Shown here one piece after another: positions 34,360 through 45,119 of a stretch of 64,000 bases of DNA. Positions within the stretch are counted from its first letter, which is position 1; each line of letters starts with the position of its first letter. Under the pieces are notes generated by a model. That model had not been told where the DNA came from. It did not search any database and was given only the letters and a program-made list of their open reading frames with translations. A program made the position numbers and the translations under genes. Source of the stretch: Pyrenophora tritici-repentis (Eukaryota; Ascomycota; Dothideomycetes; Pleosporales; Pleosporaceae); assembly GCF_003171515.1 (NCBI RefSeq), contig NC_089395.1:1302001-1366000 (forward strand), in the 5' to 3' direction.

Positions 34360-35831
34360 TTGTTCAGTATGCGGTCGGCGTCTACCCTTGCTGTTTGCGC
34401 AGCGACTCTGCTGCAAATTGCTTGCACTACACCAATTCATCCGTTTCATGCCCGGTCCCACCAATCTTATCCCAGTACAGAGCAATGGCCCCTACCAGTT
34501 GTCGGAAAACAGCTTGAGCAGCAGATGCCCGATGAAGACCTCCAAGATATCCTCTCCCAGATATCCCGCGATAACATCGAGTCCACGATCCGGAAACTTG
34601 TTTCGTTCGGCACGCGTCACACACTGTCTAGCCAAACGGATCCTGTTCGTGGGGTCGGCGCTGCGAGAACATGGCTCACGGCAAAGTTCCAAGAGGCGGC
34701 GGATGAAAGTGAGGGTAAGATGACCGTGGACTGGAACAGCTTCATCAAGTACCCCGGAGACAACGAACGTATCATCTTCCCCGTAAAAATCACCACCATC
34801 GTTGCAACCCTCAAAGGATCCGAAGACCCGGACCGATACTATCTCACAGGCGGCCACTACGACTCCCGCAACAGCAACCCCCATCGACTACCAAGGCGAT
34901 GCCCCCCGGCGCCGTCGACGACGCCTCCGGCGTAGCCGTCTCCCTAGAACTCGCCCGCATCTTCGCCCACTACAAGCCCAAATCCACAATCGTATTCACC
35001 GCCTTCGCCGGCGAAGAACAAGGCCTCCTCGGCGCCCAGAACCTCGCCCAAACCTACAAAAATGCGTCCGTCAATCTCGCCGCTATGATCAACCTTGACA
35101 TGGTCGGCAACTCCAAAGCAGAAGACGGCACCACGGACCCGCACAACATCCGCCTCTTCTGCCAAGGTACCCCATTAACAGAAAACGCAACGACGATGAC
35201 CTCGCGCCTCAGCATCGGCGGCGACAACGACAGTCCCGCGCGTAACCTCGGTCGCTTCATCTACGAAGTCGCATCAAACGTGTGGACCGAAATGACCGTC
35301 CGCGTCATCTACCGTCTGGACCGATACAGCCGCGGCGGCGACCACCGCCCGTTCCTCGAGGCTGGATACACAGGTGTCCGCTTCGTCCAGCCGAACGAAG
35401 ATTACACCCAACAGCACCAGAATGTCACTGTGCGCAATGGGAAGCAATACGGTGATCTAACCCAGTGGCTAGACTTTGAATACAACACACGTGCGGCCAA
35501 GGTTGTTGCAACTACCATGTGGAGTCTAGCCAATGCGCCTGCCTCTCCCACAAACGTCGGTATAAATACCACCATGTCTGATAATTTCAGCCAGTTCAAG
35601 TGGGATGCGCCCAAGGGATTGCCAGTGGAGGGGTATGAGATTTTGTATCGCGAGACGATTGAGCCGCATTGGACGAATGTTATTGATGTGGGGAACGTGA
35701 CGTGGTATAATCTTACCTCTGCGACGATTCACAAAGACAATGTGATTTTTGGGGTGAGGAGTGTGGGTAAAGGGGGTTATAAGAGTCCGGCTGTTTTGCC
35801 GTTTCCGTTTGGGTGCGCGAGGAATTGCTAG
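34360..35831 (+). CDS. Secreted M28 zinc metallopeptidase, frameshifted as sequenced
   Basis: The product starts with a signal peptide ([20 protein letters not shown]) and belongs to family M28 aminopeptidases with a C-terminal fibronectin-III-like domain (from about [10 protein letters not shown]). The zinc ligands are visible: H in [10 protein letters not shown] (residue 163), D in [10 protein letters not shown] in [13 protein letters not shown] in INLDMVGNS and H in SRGGDHRPF. The frame breaks twice between the first two ligands: at a C5 run (34878-34882) and a C6 run (34902-34907). Each has one base too many; with both one shorter, the whole 1,470 nt is a single frame of 489 aa, ending CARNC. 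There is no other stop or lesion. It is either a homopolymer sequencing error or a recent double frameshift. Confidence 0.85.
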
Positions 35832-36230
35832 AGTGGGAAGATGGGGGGTATGGTGTAGGTATTCGTCTATGGAAGAGAAATCAATCTTTCATGAGGTATA
35901 CAAAAGATCCAGTGCGTTGGTTTGCGCTACGGAAAACCCTGTAAGCCCTTTTCATGACAAGCTGTCTAGTGTCTTCGGGTATCACCCTCGTTCCATCACA
36001 AAAGCACATCCAGAATGTCCGCAAGTTCCTCCATACCAACTCGTCCGGCCTCGTCGGGTATCATCAGCCTTGCTCTACCGTAAAGCACGTTCAGCGCGCT
36101 TGACAACCGCGATCTATCGAACATACCACCAACTTCCTGACTCAGAAACGAAATGTTTCGCTACTGAATACGATCTTGGCTCCATCTTTGGCTCTCGAAT
36201 ATCTCGATCAACTGTATCGGGAAGCCAGCT
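35832..36230. other. Convergent intergenic region
   Basis: 399 bp between converging genes; expected 3' UTRs only. Confidence 0.5.
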
Positions 36231-38075
36231 TCACCGGCGCCAATCACTCCAATGCTTATCCCGCAATTTCAGCCACAAGCCCACCAGACTATCAGCAGGC
36301 CATTGATGATGTGATAGATTGGGCACAATTGAACCGCTAAGATAATTCTCGACTTGTCTGATCTTCTCGTAGCACAGTTGGTCGAGTTGCGCTGGGTCTG
36401 TTTGCTCAGTGCTGATAGAAGTATGTGAGGTCCACAAGTAAGGATCGTTGAAGGTTGCGGCAAACCCGGCCCCCACAAATTCCAAGTTGCCGTTGATCCA
36501 GATCTGGACGTTTGATTGTAAACACCCATACTGGTGACCCTGTAGTAGAAGATCAGATATGAATAGGAATGCTCTGACTTGCAGGTCGTACCACTCAATG
36601 ACTTGAGCACGGTGCGGGTTGCGATCGTATCCTGATACGATCAGAGTCACCCTCGTATTTGAATGCAGTATCCTGAACAGGTCTGCGATACCAATTCGAA
36701 GATTTCTAGCCGGACAGGCGCCAGGGAGGTCGAAGTTGAGGATCAAATAGCAACGGTGTTTCTTGTCCATCCTGTCCATCATTTTGCCGAAGTTGCTAAT
36801 GTTGGCCCATTCCGCCAAAGATTGGAAGCCGGCGAACTCGGTGTAGCTCTGATTGGTAGACATTCGAATCCTGACGTCGTTTTGAATCGGGCTCTGATAG
36901 TGATCGAGTATATGTTCAAGATCACTGTTAAGCCCACGTAGTCCCATCTGCAGCCCATAGGCTTTCTTGGCGTCAAGATCAAACGTGATGCTCTTTGGAG
37001 ATGAGCGCATATGATGGTCGACATCGAGTAGGACACCAAGGGGAAGTCGTATGTCTTCGTGTTCGCTCCAGCTGACGTCGCCACCACTATTGTTGACCTT
37101 AAACCCTCCCTCAGGATTCCTATCGAATAGCGAAGTGGAAAGATCCTGGAACATGACTTTTCCCTCGATTGGCTTGCCCTCTTCTATATCCTCCTCTTGG
37201 ATAATGACTGCGGGCATAAGCTGGGGGTATTTGGCATAACGCTTGAGATTCAAAGCGTCCTTCTTTCCCAAAGTGATTAGCAAGTTGTTTAAAACTTCCG
37301 TCTGACAATGATGACTAGCCGGGCCAGCTGCGATTGGCAAGTTGCTGAAAATACCAAGCCTCTGAGGATATCGTCCGGACCGCGCAAACGTGAGCTCGCA
37401 CTTAGCCTTAGGGTTCGCCCAAACGTGTTTCAGCACGGGTAGAAGATCATGGTTTCTGTCACCTGCGCGATCTCCAGAGTCAAATCCGTCTGCATCAATC
37501 TGAACCCGCGACAACATGGAGTATTGCGATCCGATGTCTGTCAACCACTTGTCCGCGGACTTCTGCGGGTTATACAGGTCTGATCTCAACTGATTGAGGG
37601 CATTAGTGAAGAGGAAACTGTTTGAGCCGTATAAGAAACTCGCTGCTTCATGGTAGATCTGTTTGCACGACCGCAGAAGTGCGATGCCTTCGCCGAAACC
37701 GTGACGAAAGTCCTCCTCTTGGACAAGGTGCTCAATATCGTTCGTGTGTGCTTGTTATGATATGAATTTGCGAACTTCGAATCAAGGAGCATTGTATAAC
37801 TTACCCTTTATGCTTTCAATTTCTTCAGCACTTAGATCCGCGATGGCATTCTGCTGATGTGCAATTCGAATATGTAGGTTACTGCCGTGTGCAGCAACCA
37901 GAGAGTGGCGATATGCCTCGCGGTCGTGAAGAAGCACGGGTTGGTGGAGCTTGAACAAGTGCTCGTAGACGTAGTTGCGAATCTCAGGCGACAGAGTCGC
38001 CAGTAAACTAGACACGGACGGGTTAGTTGGACCTGACATCATTTTGGGAATCTCCATGGCTGCGGGGGCTGGCAT
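36231..38075 (-). CDS. 2EXR/F-box-like family protein, long form with one intron
   Basis: Exons 38075-37805 and 37750-36231 encode 596 aa; the 54-nt intron has donor GTAAGT and acceptor aacaag. The N-terminus contains LLATLSPEIRNYVYEHLFKLHQPV, then after the intron GIALLRSCKQIYHEAASFLYGSNSF and WLTDIGSQYSMLSRVQIDADG. The layout matches the single-exon paralogue at 24661-26460, including length. No domain is recognised after about residue 200. The start MPAPAAMEIP (38075) was chosen because the in-frame sequence upstream has no family resemblance. Function is unknown. Confidence 0.85.
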
Positions 38076-38781
38076 TGTGGCAAGAGTGGTGTCGTAAGAG
38101 GTGAGTAGGAAGGAGCTACGGAGCTGGAAGAGATTTAAGTTTGTAAGTGCTGATTTCGGGTGAAGAAGACGTGAAGGCGAATGCGGACGCGACTGCAATC
38201 TGCAGGTGTGTTTGTTTACAGTGGGCTAGCCATTCATACGCCTGCCATGCTGTTGCTTCGTCAGTATTCTTCTGCGAGCTTCCAATTGGTCCCAGAGCTC
38301 TCTCTTTCGTCACTGCGGACAGTGATGATCATGTGACTGGGCTTGGCATCCATCAGTGGCCGCCATACAACCACCCACTTGTAACTGAATCAATAGCTTC
38401 GCAGGAATCGCAAAGCTGCAATATGAATAGATCATAATCATCGAGATATGATTATATTAGGCCGGAGTAGAACTGGGTATAAGCGGATAGATTAGTATAG
38501 AGTAGGGTATATGCTGACAGCACACTAAGCGACTGCTTCTCCGTCATCAAGCATGTGAAAGATGTAAATAACCTCGACTAGTGAAGCTGTGCTGGGTCGC
38601 ACATGCAGAGTGAAGCCCTAATCACCGTGAGAAGTCTAAGTCTTGGTGAGAGGATATTTGACCACCACCGCTGTTTGCTAGCTCGCTCACTCAAATTGCG
38701 CACAATTACTTACTTTGTTTCGAATCTTCTACAATCTCCCGTCACCGTCTTCTCCAGTTACATCGAGAACTCGGGAGCGTC
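38076..38781. other. Divergent intergenic region
   Basis: 706 bp between the 2EXR gene (minus) and the unrecognised gene (plus). AT-rich around 38420-38520. Nothing specific was seen. Confidence 0.45.
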
Positions 38782-39867
38782 ATGGAAGGCTCAAACGTAT
38801 TCACAGCCGGTCATTCTGCGACAAACCAGCCCCGCGACGACGGCCCTGCGGCTCGGACTGGTGTCACAGCTGAAGAAAATACCAAGATGAAAGACCCTGC
38901 CGCGTCCATTGCCACCAGCCTCCAAATCATCACGATGATGCCCCCCGAACAAAGACCCCACCACTCCAACTGCCACCGCCAGTGAATGCTCCACCGGACA
39001 GCTTCATGAGAACCCCATGGCCAAAGACCCTACCTCACCTGATGCAACAGCCTCGACCACCCGTAACCGCCACAAACTGAGTGCCGAAAAAGTCCTAGAG
39101 TACTTCTCGCGCTTCATCAAGGCCAACGTCGGTCCTCCCCCGCATCCCCGCTTTTATTGCCAGAGATCGCCGGTCCATACGCCCCTGCATGAGCGAGGCT
39201 CGTTTCCGAACGTCTGACGGCGCCATCCAGCCATTCTTTCGAGATTTTGTGGACCAACAACAATCGTTTGAAGACCGTCTAACTGAGGTGGACATACGCG
39301 CCTTGGTATTCTGGATCTATCTCAAGTACAACAACATCGTTGGCAACGCACAGGTCATAGACAGTCGGTCCTACAAGTTGGCGGTCATGGTCAATGTCGT
39401 TGTCACCCAGAAGATGAGTCTTCCCGCCCGGCTCGCCACTGGTTACATGGAGGAGTGGGTCGCAACGCTCTCAAAGACCATGCTCGCTGTCCAGGATCCT
39501 TGGTTCGATGTGAACCATGTCAGAGGGGGGGATTGACTGTGTCCTAGAATCAGCAATGATGAGTATCGTCGGCCTTGGAGTTGGAGATAGATCATCTTTA
39601 CCCGTTAGGTGGATCGTCGGCTGCCATGTCCTCCGGTTGTTCAAGGGACGGGACATGCCTGTATCATTATTGATTGAAAAGGATATTCATGGTGGAAGTA
39701 TGTCACTCCACGACGACCACTTTTACCTCTGGGCGAATATCATGGACGTGGTGTGCGGAGGCGAGTACGTCGATGTCTACGCCATGGAGATTACGGAGTT
39801 GCTTGTTAAGACGCCGCTTCCTTCATGCTTTCCTAGAGAATTGCGTGAACACATAACTGGACTCTAG
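38782..39867 (+). CDS. Unrecognised protein, frame broken by three homopolymer +1 shifts
   Basis: Four consecutive open segments lie in successively shifted frames: 38782 onward, through 39017, through 39189-39536, and 39517-39867. Each change coincides with a C or G run: C6 at 38941-38946, C5 at 39137-39141 and G7 at 39525-39531. Taking one base from each run gives one frame of 361 codons from ATG 38782 to the stop at 39865-39867, without any other lesion. The N-terminal third is Thr/Pro/Ala-rich and probably disordered; the rest is globular (IRALVFWIYLKYNN, YMEEWVATLSKTML, FYLWANIMDVVCGG). No family is recognised. The regular, homopolymer-only damage argues for a real gene with sequencing errors or very recent decay. 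Confidence 0.55.
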
Positions 39868-40773
39868 TATGCCATGGTGTACACAGAGTGTGGAGGACTA
39901 CGACCACGAAAAGACCGGCAACGATTCTACAAGACAGACCAGGCTTTGACACGACAGCAAAATTATAGAAGACCCAACAATGAAATTGTATCTTCTATAT
40001 CTATCTGCCTCGAAGTTTTCTGGGTTGGATTAGTAGATCCCAGATCCAACCAACCCGTCAATCTCTCATGTCTCCTATTATGATAGAAACAATATCTAGT
40101 CAGCGAGTAACAGCGCGCTTGAGACACATATAACTACAAAGCTTGGAATAGCCGCCGTAGGAGTAAAGTGGCCTAGTTCAACATGTACAAGATACAGCCA
40201 TATCCCTGGCACATGCCATTACCAACCATCCGGACTCTTAACTAAGGATATCCTGGCAACCTGGCGGCGCACATCCGGAATAGATAGACAGCGCACACTT
40301 AACGGCAAGTCGTGATCTGGTATAATCCGGTCGCTGTTAGCCCCGTATCCCCAGATACTTAGCACTAGCCTTTGGCACGGCATGCTGTATCCGTGCGCTA
40401 TGCTACCGTCGTCCTGGATGTGAGGCTGACAGCTGTGGTAGTGAAATATCAAGGCTGTCTAACAGACGAGTCCCTAGGTATATACTTAATCGTGGCTATA
40501 AACCATGTGCACTATCATCGGCACACTCCGGACCACATCCGGGGTCCGAGTAAGTGTCCGCCTTGGAACTACTCTATTTCGAACGGAAATCGCCCCTGAT
40601 TGATGGCGGCTCCTGGACTCCAACGAGGAGGAAGACGGTGGCAATTGAGCAATGAGCTACGAGGTAAGACAATTTGGGTGAGCCGTCAGCTTTGGAGGTT
40701 TGAGATGATGGTGTTATGTAAGAGCATGGCTGGGTGAGACGATTGATGCATACACGGCACGTGACCGAAAAGC
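39868..40773. other. Intergenic, possible repeat relic
   Basis: 906 bp without a credible gene. Between 40220 and 40560 the word ccgga recurs in both orientations (for example near 40226, 40270, 40530), which might be the trace of a small transposon, but no terminal repeat pair could be shown. Confidence 0.4.
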
Positions 40774-41094
40774 CTACGCGGCCGGCTTGGAGGCCAGGGC
40801 ATCCCCACCCTGGACACTCGCATCGACGGTGGGCGCTCCAAGCACTTGCAGAAGAAAGTTTGCACGCCGTTTCCACCCCTGCATTGCTAGCGATTTGGAG
40901 CACCAGGCAAAGAAAGCAGTCGCCGGCAACAGCGCAAGCACGGAAAGCAGCAGCAGGGATGGAAGACTGTAGGACGGCGAGCTGGGCCAGTCGTTCTTCG
41001 TGCATGCTTCGTCCCGCGGGATCCATGTTCGAGGTCTGCGGGCCCGGATATTCGGCGGACCTATTGATCTTTCATGCGCTGCGTTACAAGTCAT
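40774..41094 (-). CDS. Possible small single-membrane-span protein
   Basis: A 106-aa frame from ATG 41094. It contains one strongly hydrophobic segment (YSLPSLLLLSVLALLPATAFF) followed by a basic stretch (KSLAMQGWKRRANFLL), compatible with a small membrane protein. A longer frame continues upstream to 41778 but is low-complexity and overlaps a (ctcgc)n repeat. No family was recognised, so this is only a candidate. Confidence 0.25.
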   Translation of the reverse strand: MTCNAAHERSIGPPNIRARRPRTWIPRDEACTKNDWPSSPSYSLPSLLLLSVLALLPATAFFAWCSKSLAMQGWKRRANFLLQVLGAPTVDASVQGGDALASKPAA

Positions 41095-42180
41095 CGTGTG
41101 TTGGGTACACGGAGGCAGGCTTTTGTAGCTGACTGACAGCGAAGAGGACGGCCTGTTTGGCGGTTTGGGGCGCTTGTCAAGGTCAAGACTATGCGAGGAT
41201 GGCCAAGTTAAGTAATGGCTAGATGGCGTGGCCGAGGTCTGGTGCAGTGGCAGAAACTGGGGATCGTCGGTGTGAAAATGGGCTTTGCATGGCGGCTTCA
41301 GGGTCTGGTCCCTGCTGCCAACAGGTGTGGCATCTGTGAGGCTCCAGAATAATGAGCGAGGCCTAAAGGCGCATGTGCTGGCGGTGAGGGCCCTGGAAGG
41401 CAGCGTGTGAGAGAGCGAATCGAGCTTATATGCATGCCCCCCTTTGACTTTTGATTCCCGTCTTATATTTTCGCCCTGCCTGCTGCTCGCCCTCACCCTC
41501 GCCTCGCCTCGCCTCGCCTCGCCCATCCCCTTCGTTGGCGTGTTCCGGCTAACTGCAGCACCTTGGTCTCCGACTCCGTGCCGTATTCTCGTCAGAAACG
41601 CCATCTGCACCCTTATTCCGACCAAATTTCCCATCAAAACCACGCGGCCTTGATCTCCTACCCCATTCTGGATCTGCATAATAGCCCAGACGGCCAGCAG
41701 TCTCCGGCCTGTTTTGCTCCCACGCATTTGCAAATCACCATCCACCGGAGTCCCCAAGCGCAAGGCCAGCAAAGTCACCTGTCAGGTACCCGGGTACATC
41801 ATTTCCCACACCGGTCTGACACTAGTGGGAGAGCTAGAGCGGCGCGGAAACGTGAGCAGAGAGGCAAAACAGCGGTCACGCCCGAGGTCAGCAAACCGAC
41901 ACACAGCACACCTAGGCCGACTCCTGAGCAACGACTAGAGTCAGGTAGAAGGAGCGGGTGAACTGGTCACATTTCGGCAACCACGCTTCCCTTTGACACC
42001 TTCACCACCACCACCGCCGCCGCCGCTTTCACATCTTGTTCAAACGACGCGCAAGCTACGAGCGATCGCGGAAAACGCAGCATTCACGCCTTTTCTTTGC
42101 GGCCACCACCACTCAACCAACCGCACCACGAACAAGAAACCGCGGAATCGCCACCCAGCATACACATACCTCTTTGAGTC
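41095..42180. other. Intergenic with pentanucleotide repeat
   Basis: About 1.1 kb upstream of the gene at 42181. It includes about five copies of cgcct at 41498-41522 and a C/A-rich leader after 41960. No gene was accepted. Confidence 0.5.
41498..41522. repeat. (CGCCT)n microsatellite
   Basis: Five uninterrupted copies of a 5-bp unit. Confidence 0.8.
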
Positions 42181-43224
42181 ATGCATCGCAAAAACCCCAT
42201 CAGCGTGCTTGTCTACAACACACTCTTCCCAACGCCATCCCCTACAGACCCGCCGTCCTTCTCGGCCCACCTCTCCAAGAACCTGGTTGGCGAAGTTCGC
42301 ATCGAAACCGCAAACTTCTACGGCTCCCTCGACACAATTGAAGCACGGTACCCCGGCCTCAACTACGCCTTCCAACCGCACCGGAAACGGCTGGGCCGGT
42401 TCCCCCACCACAAGCGGCTGTTTGAGGCATTTGACCGGCTAGGCCTGACGGAAGCCGAGATCCAGGGCTTCTGCAGATGGGAAGGCACGCTCTGGGCGCG
42501 GGAGCGATACGAGCGCGACGAAGGCGTACGGGTAGTCGACACAACGGGCGTCGAAATCGGAGCATGGGTCGACAGCCGAAGACAGTATTCACGGCATGCC
42601 AGCACGGCGGTCGGGATAAACGTGAAGACGGATATCGAAGTTGAAATCGAAGAACTGGAGAACCCCTCATCATCTTCATCGCACCACAACAACCACAACC
42701 ACAACCACAACCACAATAACACGCACAATAATCATAATACCACCTCAAACGCCACAACCTCCTCCTCCACAACAACACCATCATCATCAGCGCCTCCACT
42801 CCGCCCCCAACACCCCTCACACACCATCACACCCCCCGCCCTCCCCCCACACAACAACCTTGACACAGAAATGCCCGACTCATCCTCAGACTCACCTTCA
42901 GACTCTGAATCCACAACCACGACCTCCTCGACCTCATCGCGCACCCACCACCTCAGCAGCTCCGTCGGCTTCAGCCTCAACGCGCGCCTGTTCCATGCCG
43001 CCGCCCTCCGCGAAGCCTCGGGCTCGACAAACATTCCCATGGACCCGGAGTGGGAGCAATACCTCAAGGAAGCGTCGGAGCGCGGCGAACTCAACATCGA
43101 TGCTACGCGTGAGGCACTGCGGAGCATGGCTGGGCACATTGCGCAGATCCATCAGAGTAGTGTTGAGGCGGAGGGGAGTGAGGCTGTGCCGCAGACTTTT
43201 CAGGCACCTGCTGCGCCTGCTTAG
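42181..43224 (+). CDS. Conserved fungal protein of unknown function with His/Asn repeat
   Basis: Single exon, 347 aa. The first about 150 residues look globular and conserved: ISVLVYNTLFP, ETANFYGSLDTIEARYPGLNY, RLGRFPHHKRLFEAFDRLGLTEAEIQGFCRWEGTLWA, and GVEIGAWVD. A repetitive linker follows, first His/Asn (HNHNHNHN), then Thr/Ser and Pro, ending in a Ser/Asp patch. A second ordered part near the end (SVGFSLNARLFHAA ... DPEWEQYLKEA) has helical character. I recognise it as a fungal hypothetical without an assigned domain. It has a good ATG after a C/A-rich leader, typical of an expressed gene. Confidence 0.8.
   Translation: MHRKNPISVLVYNTLFPTPSPTDPPSFSAHLSKNLVGEVRIETANFYGSLDTIEARYPGLNYAFQPHRKRLGRFPHHKRLFEAFDRLGLTEAEIQGFCRWEGTLWARERYERDEGVRVVDTTGVEIGAWVDSRRQYSRHASTAVGINVKTDIEVEIEELENPSSSSSHHNNHNHNHNHNNTHNNHNTTSNATTSSSTTTPSSSAPPLRPQHPSHTITPPALPPHNNLDTEMPDSSSDSPSDSESTTTTSSTSSRTHHLSSSVGFSLNARLFHAAALREASGSTNIPMDPEWEQYLKEASERGELNIDATREALRSMAGHIAQIHQSSVEAEGSEAVPQTFQAPAAPA
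42679..42740 (+). repeat. CAC/AAC-rich triplet repeat (His/Asn tract)
   Basis: Imperfect cacaac repeats inside the coding region, giving alternating His and Asn. It is likely length-variable. Confidence 0.75.
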
Positions 43225-44258
43225 GCCTGCGTTCAGCGGATATGATGAGATGAGGAGGGTGGAGTAAGGGATCATGCTGGTTTGCTCGCTCTTATCCTGA
43301 ATTTGGCGTGTGGGTTTTTGCACCTGTCGTGTGTGTTGCGAACCGGGAAACGAACAGTTGGCGATGGAGCGGAACACGTTTTTTTTATTGCGCTATTGAT
43401 AAGAAACATGACTGACTGCATTCTATTTCATTTTCAATTTCCTCTTCCCAATTATCTCCATTACTCTTATGCCTGTTTTCTCTCTCTGGTTGCTTCGTTC
43501 TCTACTTTAGTTCTTCATCCCCCCTTGTTCGGCTGTTGCTTTTTCTTTGTTGTTCGCAAATGCACTGCATGGCGTTGTATGTCCTTTTCTTGCCTTTCCC
43601 CCCTTTTCCCTCTCCTCCTTTCGCCTTCTTGTCAGGAGGTAGAATGAAAGGGGGTTAGTTCAACATTACTGCCACGTTGCTTTTTGGCCCTCTGTTTGGC
43701 GAAATCGAGAGCTAGCGAGCGAGCGAGATATACCCCAGATATGACATCGGCTGGGGGAAGGAGGAGGATATTGTTCTCGCCTGCTTTTTCAGGGAAGGAA
43801 GGGGGGTGGGGAGGCAATGGCGAATGGGTTGGTATTCCTTTTTTCTTTTCACTTTGACCACATAGATCTGCACAGGGAGTTTTATCTTCAATATATGAGC
43901 GAGCAATCAATGGAGAGAGAGAGAGAGATGTGGAAATGATTGGAATAGCATGGTATGGCATATAGTCGTAATTGATTCACGTTTACAAGTTCATAAACCT
44001 GTCTTGTGTCTTCGTTGTGATGCCTTGAATTGGCAGACATTAGGCAAGGGTGTGGCTCTTGCTCCAACCACCCTGGTCTTCATCTTTAGAGTCGAATGCA
44101 GCTAGTCATGCTTGCACAATGCCCTCCTTGACTCCTCAATCCTTCGAGCATCTTCCTGTCCGCAATTGGACTATGCATGCCGCTAGACCTTGTGCGGTCT
44201 GCATAACTTGCTCTTTGGCACATATGTTGTAGCCTGGCGTGCTATGCGGAATTCAACT
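43225..44258. other. Convergent intergenic region
   Basis: 1.03 kb between converging genes. It contains pyrimidine-rich stretches (43420-43630) and a (ga)n run near 43912-43928. No gene was recognised. Confidence 0.5.
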
Positions 44259-45119
44259 CTATCGTCTTCCGAGGTTGCCAAAGCCAAAGCTGCCAGGAAC
44301 CCTCTTGGTGCCCCTTGTAGTTCTACTACTACCACCCTCATCGTCAATGTCCATAGCGTCATCGCCACCCATACCCGTGACAGTTCGTTTGCCATTATTC
44401 TTCTCGTCGTTGGCCTGCATGGCTGCTTCAAGTGCACGCTCCTTCTTCCGACGCAGCTTTTCTCGGTCTAGCGCTTCCTTCTTGACCTTTGCAACCTGCG
44501 CCTCTAGGTCTGCTAGGGCGGACCCGCAGCGATCTGACCATAAGGAGAGGGTGTCTTGGAGGGACGGAAGGGAACCTGGGGCGAGGTCGCGTAGTGGAGA
44601 AATGGAGGTGACGGAGACGAGCGAGTGCGCGGGGTCGAGGGTGGCGGTGATGAGACCGGAATAGATGGCGGTAGTGATGAGTTCCTCGAGAGCGCGGGGG
44701 GTAGGCAGCTCAAGCGCCGTCATGAGGTGTTTGTACGTCAGAGTTTCGTGCGAATGCGAGAGTGGTAGTAATGAGAGAAGGAGGAGCTTCTGATGCTGCT
44801 GTGCTGAGAGCTTTGGTAGGTTTGGTTGCGCTGGAGGTCATTAGCAAGATGCAATCATATGTGAAGCTGTTCTTTCCATACCCTTGTAGTCCGCCCATGT
44901 TCCCCAGGCGAAGATTTCGAGAAGTGTAAGATGCGAACTATACTCTTCTGAATTCCTCAAGTTCTGGATATTTGGTGTCTGTAGCAATTCGGCGAATACA
45001 TATGTGTTTGGCGCACTGGTGGCTTGCACGATCAAGTCGGAAGCTGCGCGTGGAGAAGTTGCCGACTTGCTGAGGGCGAGGAAGGGCTCGAGCGCGTTGA
45101 GGGCCTTGGTCTGCTCCAT
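44259..45119 (-). CDS. csnG: COP9 signalosome subunit 7 (PCI domain)
   Basis: Exons 45119-44882 and 44830-44259 encode 269 aa; the 51-nt intron ends cctccag. The N-terminus EQTKALNALEPFLALSKSA is followed by helical repeats (VFAELLQTPNIQNL, HLTLLEIFAWGTWADY). The PCI winged helix reads LPKLSAQQHQKLLLLSLL, LMTALELPTPRALEELITTAIYSGLI. A coiled-coil stretch (LADLEAQVAKVKKEALDREKLRRKKER) precedes a tail with a Gly/Arg-rich end. CSN7 joins the horseshoe of PCI subunits in the COP9 signalosome, which removes Nedd8 from cullins; in Aspergillus it affects development and light response. The eIF3m/Rpn families share the PCI fold, but the N-terminus and length favour CSN7. Confidence 0.88.

Noticed and set aside
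40219..40565. Possible MITE with ccgga-rich ends
   Set aside because: No matching terminal inverted repeats or target-site duplication could be shown by eye.
41095..41778. Upstream extension of the small minus-strand ORF (total 334 codons)
   Set aside because: It runs through a pentanucleotide repeat and has low-complexity sequence; it is likely a GC-driven chance frame.
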